From DYRB01 sp963802205 (GTDB lineage Bacteria > Pseudomonadota > Gammaproteobacteria > Chromatiales > Chromatiaceae): a stretch of 64,000 nucleotides of DNA. The position numbers and the translations under genes are program-made. Location: NCBI GenBank assembly GCA_963802205.1, contig CAWDHW010000019.1:1-64000 (forward strand), written 5' to 3'. How positions within the stretch are numbered: position 1 is the stretch's first letter; each line of letters begins with the position of its first letter. Below the pieces are notes generated by a model, which saw only the letters and a program-made list of their open reading frames with translations, did no database searches and was not told where the DNA came from. Below are positions 34,584-44,870 of the stretch, piece by piece.

Positions 34584-35432
34584 ATGATGAATATCCGCCG
34601 TTGCTACCCACTCCCTCTGGCTGCGTTGCTCGTTGCCGTCTATTGGACCCCGGCGGCGCTGGCGAGCCCCTGGGGTCAGATCAAGACCACCAGCGCGGGG
34701 CCGACGACCGTCATCGGCGAGGCATCCAACGGCTGCATCGCTGGGGCCCAGTCTCTCCCCGCCGAGGGTTCGGGATATGTCAGCATCCGCCGCTACCGCA
34801 ATCGCCACTTCGGGCATCCGGACTTGCTGCGGCTGGTTGCCGCGCTGGGGCAGGCCAGGGCCAGGCAGGGCGATCAGTTGGTCATGATCGGCGACCTCAG
34901 CCAACCCAGGGGCGGGCTCATGTCCAGCTCTCACCGCAGTCACCAGAACGGGCTGGATGTGGACGTCTGGTTCAAGCTCGCCCCCTCTGCGGCCGCTGCC
35001 AACCGCGACACCGCGGGCCCCGCCGATCCACCGAGCATGGTCACCGCGGATGGGGAAGACCTGAGCCCCCTGTGGAGCGGCGACCAACGCGGCCTGCTCA
35101 AGACCGCTGCCGAGGACCCGCGGGTGGACCGCATCTTTGTCAACCCGGCCATCAAACGCGGCTTGTGTCGGCGGGAATCTGACAAGGCATGGCTACACAA
35201 GGTGCGGCCCTGGTTCGGGCACGACGCCCACTTCCATATCCGCATCAAGTGTCCCAAGGACGGTGCCCAGTGCGAGACCCAGGCAGCCATTCCTGCCGGG
35301 GATGGCTGCGGCAAGGATCTGGACTGGTGGTTCAGCGAGGAGGCGCGCCATCCTAAAAGGGGCGGGAGTGCCAGGGCCGAGCCGGTCATGCCGGCCGCGT
35401 GCAAGCCCTTGCTGTCGGTGTCGGGTAATTGA
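34584..35432 (+). CDS. mepA: Penicillin-insensitive murein endopeptidase MepA
   Basis: 282 residues with a signal peptide (PLPLAALLVAVYWTPAALAS). LAS-family zinc endopeptidase that cleaves the D-Ala-meso-DAP cross-links of peptidoglycan. Metal ligands are in SSHRSHQNGLDVDVW (HxxGxD) and HDAHFHIRIKCP. Six or more cysteines form the family's disulfides (NGCIAGA, GLCRRE, IKCPKDGAQC, GDGCGKD). Two adjacent ATGs (34584, 34587) are possible starts. The C-terminal 25 residues after WWFSEEA are less conserved. The gene is preceded by two palindromes. Confidence 0.93.
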   Translation: MMNIRRCYPLPLAALLVAVYWTPAALASPWGQIKTTSAGPTTVIGEASNGCIAGAQSLPAEGSGYVSIRRYRNRHFGHPDLLRLVAALGQARARQGDQLVMIGDLSQPRGGLMSSSHRSHQNGLDVDVWFKLAPSAAAANRDTAGPADPPSMVTADGEDLSPLWSGDQRGLLKTAAEDPRVDRIFVNPAIKRGLCRRESDKAWLHKVRPWFGHDAHFHIRIKCPKDGAQCETQAAIPAGDGCGKDLDWWFSEEARHPKRGGSARAEPVMPAACKPLLSVSGN

Positions 35433-35497
35433 TCCCGTTCCACACCGTGGTGGCCGCCAGTGGCCCCCGCATGCACCCGATGCCCTGGCCCTTCATC

Positions 35498-36397
35498 CTA
35501 GCGTGGCTCGGCCCGCGCGCTATCGAGCTGAACCCCCAGGGGGCCGCGGCTGAGGTTGAGTTCGAGGACTTCTCCGCCGCGTTGCACCTGGACCCGGACC
35601 AGCTCCCCGCGTTCGCCCCCGGCGGTGGCATCGCGTAAGTCGGCGTACCCAAACAGGGCCTGCCCGGCGTATGACTGGATCAGGTCGCCAGGCTGCAAGC
35701 CCGCCAGCTCCGCCACCGAGCCCGGGACGATGCTGTCCACCCGCACCCGATTGTTCTCGCCCGTCGCGTACAGGTAACGGTCATAGGCCACGTCGCCCAG
35801 TTCTTCGCGCAGTGGCACCGCTCCCGCATCCAGGCGTGCAATCTCCTCCCGATACCGGTCCGTTCCCAGCCAGCCTTCGCGCTGGGCCAAGTCCCGCAGG
35901 TCGAGGCGCTCCAGGGATCTCTGGCCCTGGCGCTGAACCAGAGCGGCGGCGTCTTCCTCGCTCAAGCCTGCCTGGACCAGCGCGTTGCGCTGGCCCTCGC
36001 CGGTCGCACCCAGGCGCGTCCAGGTCGCGCTGTCCGTTGGTCCCGGTGCGGCTGGGACCGCGGCCAGGCGCTGCTCCAGCTCGCCTACTCGCCGCCGCAG
36101 TTGGGTCACATCCTCCTGCACCCGCTGCCAGCCTGTGCTGACCTGTTCCAGGCGTGCACGCAGCAGATCCACGGCCGATTCCACCTCGCCCGGTGCGGGT
36201 CCGTTCGGCACCGAGACGGAAAGGGCCTGGGCGGACATCGGCTCCGGCGCAACGGTCTGCTCAATCGGCCCCGGGGCAGCAGGCTGGGCCGAGGCTGGGA
36301 CGGGTGCCGCCACGGGGGCCAGCGCCGCCATGGCCAGGGCCCCACCCAAGGCCCCCAACAAGAAGGCGAAGACGATCCAGGACCAGGTGCGTCGCAT
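35498..36397 (-). CDS. Membrane-anchored PDZ-domain protein
   Basis: 299 residues. An N-terminal anchor helix (WIVFAFLLGALGGALAMAAL), a Pro/Ala linker, a coiled-coil segment (LLRARLEQVSTGWQRVQEDVTQLRRRVGELEQRL, given here in part: QVSTGWQRVQEDVTQLRR), then a helical region and a C-terminal PDZ domain (VDSIVPGSVAELAGLQPGDL, IQSYAGQALFGYADLRD). No protease domain is present, so it is probably an adaptor in the periplasm. It is divergent from ftsH; whether the two are functionally linked is unknown. Confidence 0.78.
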   Translation of the reverse strand: MRRTWSWIVFAFLLGALGGALAMAALAPVAAPVPASAQPAAPGPIEQTVAPEPMSAQALSVSVPNGPAPGEVESAVDLLRARLEQVSTGWQRVQEDVTQLRRRVGELEQRLAAVPAAPGPTDSATWTRLGATGEGQRNALVQAGLSEEDAAALVQRQGQRSLERLDLRDLAQREGWLGTDRYREEIARLDAGAVPLREELGDVAYDRYLYATGENNRVRVDSIVPGSVAELAGLQPGDLIQSYAGQALFGYADLRDATAGGERGELVRVQVQRGGEVLELNLSRGPLGVQLDSARAEPR

Positions 36398-36683
36398 CTG
36401 TTGCTACTCCCCGCTGAGAACGACCGCCGATACCGGTGGTCAGAATTGGCTGCCGGGCCGCCACCTGGAGAGACCCGGGACTACATCCGACCGCGCCTTA
36501 GTCCGCGCCGCGGGCCCGTCGTTCCCGATTCCAGATCGGCAACCTTGCAGGACAGAGAAACAAGCCTCGCCGCCCCTTGCGGGCTCTTTTGATTGCCATC
36601 GGCCATCCCGATGTTACAGTGCCTTGAAAGGCGGGCCCCCGCTATGATCTGGGCCCTGCCGGGTACTATCGAGGCAAGACCCC

Positions 36684-38600
<1,917 letters not shown>

Positions 38601-38953
38601 GGGTCTGGAGCGTTACAGGCCCTGACCCGGATGGGTGGCTTGCCGCGTGGAACCGGGCAGCCTGGTCTTTAGTCCTGTCCGGGGGGAGCGATACCGACCA
38701 GATAGAAACAGCATTGGATGGCCAGGCGACTTCAAGCGCTATTTGCAAAACGGGCATCTGTTGAAATGCGATCCAACTCCCCCTCGTTCCCACGATCCCC
38801 TGGGGGCGAGCGGATGGCCTCGGCGGGGCGGGGGAACCGGGGCTCGGGATTGGGGTACACTTCGTTACCCTTGGGAAGCCCGGCCGGCAGCGAAACGCCC
38901 GGCCCCAACTTTGCCCAGGCCCACGCTGGAGCGCTCTGGTCCGAACACAGGTC

Positions 38954-39661
38954 ATGGTCAACAACGTCACATTGCGCGAGGCATGGTCCGGGGAAGCGAA
39001 TTGCCTGGACTGCTCTCTGCGGACCTCGGTGCTGTTCTCTGGGCTCGACGAGTCCCACTTCGAACGAATCCACGAGCCCATCGATCAATACGATCTCAAA
39101 ACCGGTACCACCCTGTACCAGGCCGGCGACGCGGGGGAGTTCATGTTCACCGTGCGCACCGGGGCTCTCAAGCTGGTGCAGTTCCTGCCGGACGGTGGCC
39201 AGCGTATCGTCCGCATCGCCCGCGCCACCGATGTGCTCGGGTTGGAGGCGCTCCTCGACGACCACTACCAGCACGACGCCGTAGCCCTGCAACCCACGCA
39301 GGTCTGTCGGTTTCCTGCGCGCCTGGTGCGTCGCCTGGGGCAGGACAGCCCCAAACTGCACCGCGAGTTGATGGCCCGCTGGCAGCGCGCCCTGAGCGAG
39401 GCGGATGCCTGGCTCACCGAGTTGTCCACCGGGTCCGCCCGCCAGCGCGTGGCGCGCCTGCTCCTGCGTCTGGTGCGCGACACAGCCAGCAGCGAATGCC
39501 AGCTCTTCAGCCGTGAGGACATGGGGGCCATGCTTGGCATCACTACCGAGACCACCAGCCGCACCATCGCCGAGTACAAGCGCCAGAGCCTGCTGGTGGA
39601 GACCAACCCGAATCTCTTTCTGCTTGATATCCCGAATCTGCGCCGGATCGCCGACGAGTAG
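38954..39661 (+). CDS. CRP/FNR-family regulator, FNR-like with incomplete cluster ligands
   Basis: 235 residues. N-terminal segment EANCLDCSLRTSVLF resembles the FNR cluster loop: Cys17 and Cys20 match C20 and C23 of E. coli FNR, but the third ligand (C29) is Val26. Cys118 (TQVCRFP) matches C122. The cyclic-nucleotide fold follows (TTLYQAGDAGEFMFTVRTGALKL), then a dimer helix and the HTH SREDMGAMLGITTETTSRTI with the E-xx-SR recognition pattern of FNR, so it should bind TTGAT-N4-ATCAA type sites. With one of four ligands missing, a normal [4Fe-4S] cluster is doubtful. The 353 bp upstream (38601-38953) contain nothing else recognised. Confidence 0.87.
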   Translation: MVNNVTLREAWSGEANCLDCSLRTSVLFSGLDESHFERIHEPIDQYDLKTGTTLYQAGDAGEFMFTVRTGALKLVQFLPDGGQRIVRIARATDVLGLEALLDDHYQHDAVALQPTQVCRFPARLVRRLGQDSPKLHRELMARWQRALSEADAWLTELSTGSARQRVARLLLRLVRDTASSECQLFSREDMGAMLGITTETTSRTIAEYKRQSLLVETNPNLFLLDIPNLRRIADE

Positions 39662-39836
39662 GGTCCGCCGGCAGAATCCCCTCGTCCCGGCGGGGAGCGG
39701 GGTTGGCGACTTCAGGGATGGATGAGGTAGTCCCAGGGGCCGCTCCCTGCGCCCTGGGATACTGGTCATCCCGAGCCAAAAGCCGCGCCGGGAGCTGCGG
39801 CCGAGGTGAGGGGAGAGATCAGCCCCTCGCACCTAC

Positions 39837-41270
39837 TCACCCCTGGAGCTTTGCCTTCAACAACTCATTGACCTGCTGCGGATTGGCCTTGCCCTTGCTG
39901 GCCTTCATCACCTGACCCACGAAGAAGCCGAAGACCTTCTCGTTACCGCCGCGGTATTGCTCCACCTGGGCGGCGTTGGCCTTGATGATCTCGTCCACGA
40001 TGGCCTCGATGGCCCCGCTATCCGTGATCTGCCGCAGCCCCTGGGCCTCGATCACCGCATCCGCCTCCAGGCCGCCGTTCCACATGGCCTCGAAGACCTG
40101 CTTGGCGATTTTCCCGGACAAGGTGTTGTCCTGGATGCGCTTGATGAGCCCGGCAAACCGATCCGCTGCCACCGGGCTCGAGCCGATTTCCAGCCCAGCC
40201 TTGTTCAGCGTCGCGGACAACTCGCCGTTGACCCAGTTGGCCGCGAGCTTGGCGTCCCCGCAGGCGCGGGCGACGGTCTCGAAGTAGTCCGCCAGCTCCC
40301 GGCTGGCGGTCAGCAGATTGGCGTCGTACTCCGAGAGCCCGAGTTCCGCGTGGAAGCGATGGCGGCGGGCGTCCGGCAGCTCCGGCATGTCGGCCACCGC
40401 GGCGCCGATGAAGTCCTCGTCCAGCACCACGGGGAGCAGGTCCGGGTCCGGGAAATAGCGGTAGTCGTTGGCCTCCTCTTTGCTGCGCATGGAGCGGGTC
40501 TCGTCCCGGTCGGAGTCGTAGAGCCGGGTCTCCTGGACCACCTTGCCGCCGCCCTCCAGGAGGTCCTGCTGGCGCTCGATCTCGAAGTTCAGCGCCCGCT
40601 CCAGGAAGCGGAAGGAATTGATGTTCTTGATCTCGGCGCGGGTGCCGAAGGCCGCCTGGCCCTTGGGCCGGAGCGAGATGTTGGCATCCATGCGGAAGGA
40701 CCCCTCCTGCATGTTGCCGTCGCTGATGCCGATGTAGCGCACGATCTGGTGGATCTTCTTCGCGTAGGCGACCGCCTCCTTGGGGGAGCGCAGATCCGGC
40801 TCGGAGACGATCTCCAGGAGCGGGGTCCCGGCACGGTTCAGATCAATGCCCGTGGAGCCGTGGAAGTCCTCGTGGAGCGACTTGCCGGCGTCCTCCTCCA
40901 GGTGGGCCCGGGTCACGCCGATGGTCTTGACCGCACCGTCGTCCAGGACGATCTCCACCTCGCCCTTGCCGACGATGGGCAGTTCGTACTGGCTGATCTG
41001 GTAGCCCTTGGGGAGGTCCGGGTAGAAGTAATTCTTCCGGGCGAAGACCGAGCGCTCCGCGATATGGGCCGAGATCGCCCGGCCGAAGCGCACGGCAAAG
41101 ACCACCGCCTGGCGGTTGAGCACCGGCAGGACCCCGGGCAGCCCCAGGTCAATGGCGCAGGCCTGGGTATTGGGTTCGGCCCCGAAGGCGGTGGGCGCCC
41201 CGGAGAAGATCTTGGACTGCGTAGCAAGCTGGGTGTGAATCTCCAGCCCTATGACGGTTTCCCATTGCAT
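39837..41270 (-). CDS. gatB: Asp-tRNA(Asn)/Glu-tRNA(Gln) amidotransferase subunit B
   Basis: 477 residues. Kinase/tRNA-binding subunit of GatCAB, which converts misacylated Glu-tRNA(Gln) or Asp-tRNA(Asn). Family N-terminus MQWETVIGLEIHTQLATQSKIFSG (given in part), the catalytic cradle ACAIDLGLPGVLPVLN, KNYFYPDLPKGYQISQ, GIDLNRAGTPLLEIVSEPD and a C-terminal YqeY-like tail ending NPQQVNELLKAKLQG. It is normally next to gatA; here about 3.6 kb of unrelated genes lie between. Intact, unlike gatA. Confidence 0.98.
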   Translation of the reverse strand: MQWETVIGLEIHTQLATQSKIFSGAPTAFGAEPNTQACAIDLGLPGVLPVLNRQAVVFAVRFGRAISAHIAERSVFARKNYFYPDLPKGYQISQYELPIVGKGEVEIVLDDGAVKTIGVTRAHLEEDAGKSLHEDFHGSTGIDLNRAGTPLLEIVSEPDLRSPKEAVAYAKKIHQIVRYIGISDGNMQEGSFRMDANISLRPKGQAAFGTRAEIKNINSFRFLERALNFEIERQQDLLEGGGKVVQETRLYDSDRDETRSMRSKEEANDYRYFPDPDLLPVVLDEDFIGAAVADMPELPDARRHRFHAELGLSEYDANLLTASRELADYFETVARACGDAKLAANWVNGELSATLNKAGLEIGSSPVAADRFAGLIKRIQDNTLSGKIAKQVFEAMWNGGLEADAVIEAQGLRQITDSGAIEAIVDEIIKANAAQVEQYRGGNEKVFGFFVGQVMKASKGKANPQQVNELLKAKLQG

Positions 41271-41328
41271 GGTGTGTTACCTGGGGGATGAAGAGTGGAT
41301 TCTGCTGTTGCTTTACCCATCCTACGAA

Positions 41329-42342
41329 CTATTTGATTGCGACCACCATCGAGTCGGGCCCCACGAGATGTTCCACCCGTGTAGTCGAGAATCCGGCGTC
41401 CTTCATCCAGGAAGCACAATCACTTCCGGAATAATCGAAGCCGCCGGGTGTTTCAATGAGCATATTCAGACTCATCATCAATCCGAAGGCGTTTTTCGAC
41501 CGATCGTCATCAATGATGGCTTCGTAGACAACCAGCGCGCCGCCGACTGGTAAAGCGTCAAATGCCTTCTTGATGAGCATCGTCTTTGTGGGGAGATCCC
41601 AGTCGTGCAGGATATGTCCCATCAGCACCACATCGGCCTTCGGGATGTCTTGTTTAAAAAAATCGCCCGGCCTGAACGTCAGCCGATCCGTGACACCAGT
41701 GGTTGAGGCGTATTCCTCAAAAATCGGTGCCACTTCCGGCAGGTCAAACCCGATGCCTTGGAGGTGTGGATTGGTCAGGGCGATCTGCACGGCAAGATCG
41801 CCTTGTGCCGTACCGACATCAACGAAGGTCCGATAATCCTTCCACGGGAAGTCGCGGGCTATGGCCATGTTGGCGCCATGACTGACACCGGTCATTGCGC
41901 CCAGGAACTCCCTTAAACGCGCGGGGTCAGCGTAAAGCGTTTCGAAAAGTCCGGCAGCACCTGTCTTTGTTTCGTTTTGCGGCAATCCGGTACGCAGCGC
42001 CTCTGTAAGGTGACCCCAGAACGGATAGAGGCGATGATTGGCCATCTCGAGAATTCCACCCACATAGGATGGTTTCTTTCGGTCGAGAAAGACGTTGGTC
42101 TCGGGGGTGTTCGCGTAAACATCGCCCTTTCGCTCCAGGAATCCAAGCGCCACCAGGGTGTCGAGAAAGTCGCGAGCCGAGCGAGGGTGTAGTCCCAGTC
42201 GTCCACTAAGGGAATCGAATGACTCCGGGCTGTGTGCCAGCTCGGTGAAAACGCCCATTTCGACAGCACTCAATAGCGTCTTTGATGCCCAAAACGCCAT
42301 TCCTGTTTGGAGAATTTTTTCTGGGCTGAGTGGTTCGTTCAT
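41329..42342 (-). CDS. SAM-dependent O-methyltransferase (acetylserotonin/CrtF type)
   Basis: 337 residues. N-terminal dimerisation domain (FWASKTLLSAVEMGVFTELA, LGLHPRSARDFLDTLVALGFL) and a Rossmann SAM domain with the glycine motif FVDVGTAQGDLAVQIA, the acidic residue in GIGFDLPEV, and GHILHDWDLPTKTMLIKKAF, the typical catalytic His region. Similar to plant-type O-methyltransferases and to hydroxyneurosporene methyltransferase of purple bacteria; the substrate cannot be told. It is the first gene of the block that interrupts gatCAB and has lower GC than gatB. Confidence 0.88.
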   Translation of the reverse strand: MNEPLSPEKILQTGMAFWASKTLLSAVEMGVFTELAHSPESFDSLSGRLGLHPRSARDFLDTLVALGFLERKGDVYANTPETNVFLDRKKPSYVGGILEMANHRLYPFWGHLTEALRTGLPQNETKTGAAGLFETLYADPARLREFLGAMTGVSHGANMAIARDFPWKDYRTFVDVGTAQGDLAVQIALTNPHLQGIGFDLPEVAPIFEEYASTTGVTDRLTFRPGDFFKQDIPKADVVLMGHILHDWDLPTKTMLIKKAFDALPVGGALVVYEAIIDDDRSKNAFGLMMSLNMLIETPGGFDYSGSDCASWMKDAGFSTTRVEHLVGPDSMVVAIK

Positions 42343-42445
42343 ACATTTCTCCTGGCGGTTTCAAATTTACAATTGTGTTCAGGGCATGTTGGGAAGCGAC
42401 GTTTGCAACCGCCCAAAGCTGCCAAGCGATCGGTTCAGCCGACCG

Positions 42446-42550
42446 CTTGACCATGAATTGGTGCCGACCTCCGGATAAAGGACCCTCGAACCCGAGGCGC
42501 CGCAGATTGCCGATCAAGACTCGCCGGGAAACAGGGCCGAATGGCGGCAT
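42446..42550 (-). pseudogene. hicA: Truncated HicA-type toxin gene
   Basis: ATG 42550 overlaps the hicB stop (TGATG). The first about 35 residues, MPPFGPVSRRVLIGNLRRLG, FEGPLSGGRHQFMVK, are those of HicA mRNA interferases including the catalytic His in GGRHQFM. After MVK the sequence no longer resembles HicA (frame continues to 42206 with unrelated residues), so the second half of the toxin is lost. Confidence 0.75.
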
Positions 42551-42765
42551 CAGGCGACTGCCCGAACGCGAATCTCGGCGCCGTCAATGACCGGCAGATC
42601 CAGGTTCCGTGACACGCGAAGGAGCACCCAGTCTTCGACCACCTCTGCCAGTTGATCGCGGCAGGCCTCGAGGGTCGGCGCGTTGGCGAACACACCCCGG
42701 CACTCGGGGATCTCGCCATAATAGCCCTCGCCTTCGTCGAGGATCTCGTAGCGCGCATGGCGCAT
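42550..42765 (-). CDS. hicB: HicB-type antitoxin
   Basis: 71 residues from ATG 42765 (MRHARYEILDEGEGYYGEIP). The partial RNase H-like HicB fold is seen in YYGEIPECRGVFANAPTLEA and CRDQLAEVVEDWVLLRV, with the usual C-terminal block LDLPVIDGAEIRVRA. It lacks an added DNA-binding domain. HicB neutralises HicA; since its hicA is truncated, this may be a solitary survivor. The start overlaps no other gene; the HD gene ends 66 bp upstream. Confidence 0.85.
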   Translation of the reverse strand: MRHARYEILDEGEGYYGEIPECRGVFANAPTLEACRDQLAEVVEDWVLLRVSRNLDLPVIDGAEIRVRAVA

Positions 42766-42830
42766 GGCGGTGTGAACGTATTCAAGCGAACATGATGAGT
42801 CCTCATTGATCGCTGTATGCCGTGCCGCTC

Positions 42831-43370
42831 CTACCACTTCATGAACGGTGGTGGACTGAACGGATGCTTTGCAAACCACTCGCGCGCACCTTTCATGAGG
42901 AACCGGTGAAATCCATTATTGGGGATCGCTTTCTTGACATCACTGACATATGCAGCAGGAATGCCGAACCTGAAGAGACCAAGAGAGAAGTCAACCAGAT
43001 CGCCTTTTCTGAAGAGTTCTACCAGCGGATAACAGTCAGTCTTGTAGGTGCGCACCTTGTGGTGCATCTCGACCATTAGCCCAATCTCTTCAGTCCAGGT
43101 CTTCCGCCCCGTCTCGGACAGGTACCGCTTTACTTCGGACACCGACGGAGGAATGTAGTCCACGGTGTGGGCGGACCAAAGGCCAATATCGTGAAAACAG
43201 GCGGCAATGGCCAACTTGGTCTTTTCTTCTTCGGTACATGGCTGGAGCGCCAAACAGAAATTGAACATACGATAGACATGCCCCCTGTAGCCCAAGTAGT
43301 CATCGCCGATGCGATCTTTCCAGGCCGTGAGAATCTCTTCGATGAGATCGTTCTTGGTCTCAATGATCAC
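42831..43370 (-). CDS. HD-domain phosphohydrolase
   Basis: 179 residues. HD superfamily: GHVYRMFNFCLALQ (first His), the HD pair in ACFHDIGLWSAH, MVEMHHKVR (additional His) and KGDLVDFSLGLF (final Asp). These residues bind one or two metal ions in phosphohydrolases. The substrate is unknown. Base composition is lower in GC than the flanking housekeeping genes. Part of the accessory block; separated from mrr by a repeat-containing gap. Confidence 0.82.
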   Translation of the reverse strand: MIIETKNDLIEEILTAWKDRIGDDYLGYRGHVYRMFNFCLALQPCTEEEKTKLAIAACFHDIGLWSAHTVDYIPPSVSEVKRYLSETGRKTWTEEIGLMVEMHHKVRTYKTDCYPLVELFRKGDLVDFSLGLFRFGIPAAYVSDVKKAIPNNGFHRFLMKGAREWFAKHPFSPPPFMKW

Positions 43371-43399
43371 TCATCCTCCAGTGACGCATAGCGTAGCGT

Positions 43400-43582
43400 G
43401 TAGGGCAGAACCAGGGACGGGTTCCGCCTCAACCCAGGGCAGGATGCCAGTCCCACATCCAATCCGTACCCAGCCATTCTGGTGTTCATCCTGGTAGTTG
43501 GTTGGGGTCTGTTTGCGGTAGGCCTGTGTCGGCAACGATCCGACGCTCCTGGCGGCGGAACCCATCCCTGGTTCCGCCCTAC
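43400..43582. repeat. Long snap-back inverted repeat
   Basis: A 29-bp arm starting GTAGGGCAGAACCAGGGACG at 43400-43428 is repeated in reverse at 43554-43582, differing at two bases, with 125 bp between. It resembles the dispersed REP pairs in layout but not in sequence. The remaining 220 bp to mrr contain no gene. Confidence 0.75.
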
Positions 43583-43805
43583 GGCCCTGTGCGAGCATTG
43601 CCTTGCCTTTGTCTGTCTCGGTCTCGTTTGCCGCTCGGTCCCGTGGACGGAACGAAGCGTTGCCCGCTCAGCGGCCAGCGCTGCCACGCGACGTCGGAGT
43701 GATCAGCATACTTGCCCCAATCTCTGGAGCGTGGGAGCCAGAGGAGGGTGGACCGAGCAATTCTGCTGCTATTCTGTGACCCTACATTTCCTGCGGACCC
43801 CTTGC

Positions 43806-44720
43806 TCACTCGCCCTCAAAATAATCAAGGTCAATCTTTTTCAGCTCATATGTGCCTGTGCGCACTACTGCTACATTATTATCAACCATCAATCCCGCAA
43901 GCATGTCGCCATCGATTAGTATTATCTTTACAGCGATGATGTTGACGTAATCCATCGCTTCCTTCGAAAAAGTTGAGGTCGTAATAAGAATGCCCTTTGT
44001 AGCACGTTGCCCCTGCAGCGCACCGGCAAACTTTTGCACTTCGGGCCTACCAACCGTGCCGTCCCATTTTTTCGCCTGCAAGTATATGACATCCAACCCA
44101 AGGCGATCTTCCTTAATGATTCCATCAATACCACCATCACCACTTCGTCCAATGGCACGCCCTGCGTCTTTTCGCGATCCGCCATACCCCATTGAAACTA
44201 TGAGGTCTACTACTAACCGCTCAAAGAAGGCCGGTGTTGAAGTCCGAATCTGATCCAGAAGTTCTGCTTCGAGATTTTTTCGCACTCGCTGATATGCCGC
44301 TGCCATCGAATCTTCTGGCGTTTGGCTGGACGCCATTTCGGCCAGCACAGGCTTAATAGCGTCATCGACCTCTTTGCCCCGAGAGCGGAAGGCACGAAAT
44401 GACTCGTACCGATTAAGCAAGGTGTTGTCTATTTTCTCCGGGGCGGTCTTAAGAAGCGCTTGGCCTACGCGAGTAATCCGGAAGACACCGCGCTTTGGCG
44501 CTTCCAAAAGCCCCGCTTGTTTCAGATAGCTCCTGGCCCATCCGACGCGACTACCAAATACATGACTAGTGCCACTTGGCAGCAATTCATTTCTCTCGTC
44601 ATCGGTCAGTTTGAAGTGGACTGCGAGGGCATCGACCGATTCTCGGAAGGGGTGATCCGCGCCATCGGCAGTGAGCTTCAAGAGGGGAAGCATTACAGTC
44701 TGGTAGTCAGGTATTGGCAT
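43806..44720 (-). CDS. mrr: Mrr-family restriction endonuclease
   Basis: 304 residues. N-terminal Mrr_N winged-helix domain (MPIPDYQTVMLPLLKLTADG, SYLKQAGLLEAPKRGVFRIT) and a C-terminal Mrr_cat nuclease domain: FFERLVVDLIVSMGYGG, the catalytic Asp in GRSGDGGIDGI and the QAK of VIYLQAKKWDGTVGRPEVQ (PD-(D/E)xK variant). Type IV enzymes of this kind cut methylated foreign DNA and need no cognate methylase. Lower GC than neighbours; part of the accessory block. Upstream of its start, ACTTGGTAA occurs twice (44771, 44811) with a GTTTGGCC/GGCCAAAC inverted repeat. Confidence 0.92.
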   Translation of the reverse strand: MPIPDYQTVMLPLLKLTADGADHPFRESVDALAVHFKLTDDERNELLPSGTSHVFGSRVGWARSYLKQAGLLEAPKRGVFRITRVGQALLKTAPEKIDNTLLNRYESFRAFRSRGKEVDDAIKPVLAEMASSQTPEDSMAAAYQRVRKNLEAELLDQIRTSTPAFFERLVVDLIVSMGYGGSRKDAGRAIGRSGDGGIDGIIKEDRLGLDVIYLQAKKWDGTVGRPEVQKFAGALQGQRATKGILITTSTFSKEAMDYVNIIAVKIILIDGDMLAGLMVDNNVAVVRTGTYELKKIDLDYFEGE

Positions 44721-44870
44721 TGATTCAGTTCCGGTGAAAGGGACCTAACTACATTTCGACCGGTCGCAAAACTTGGTAATGGAGGCGAAAACCGGCTGTT
44801 TGGCCTCATAACTTGGTAAGAGCCGGCCAAACGCGGCGTATTGCCAGCCACGGACACCCAACCAGAGGCT

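Noticed and set aside
36623..36655. Heat-shock (sigma-32) promoter before ftsH
   Set aside because: CTTGAAA is present, but no CCCCAT-like -10 occurs at the right distance; TATGAT is only 13 bases away.
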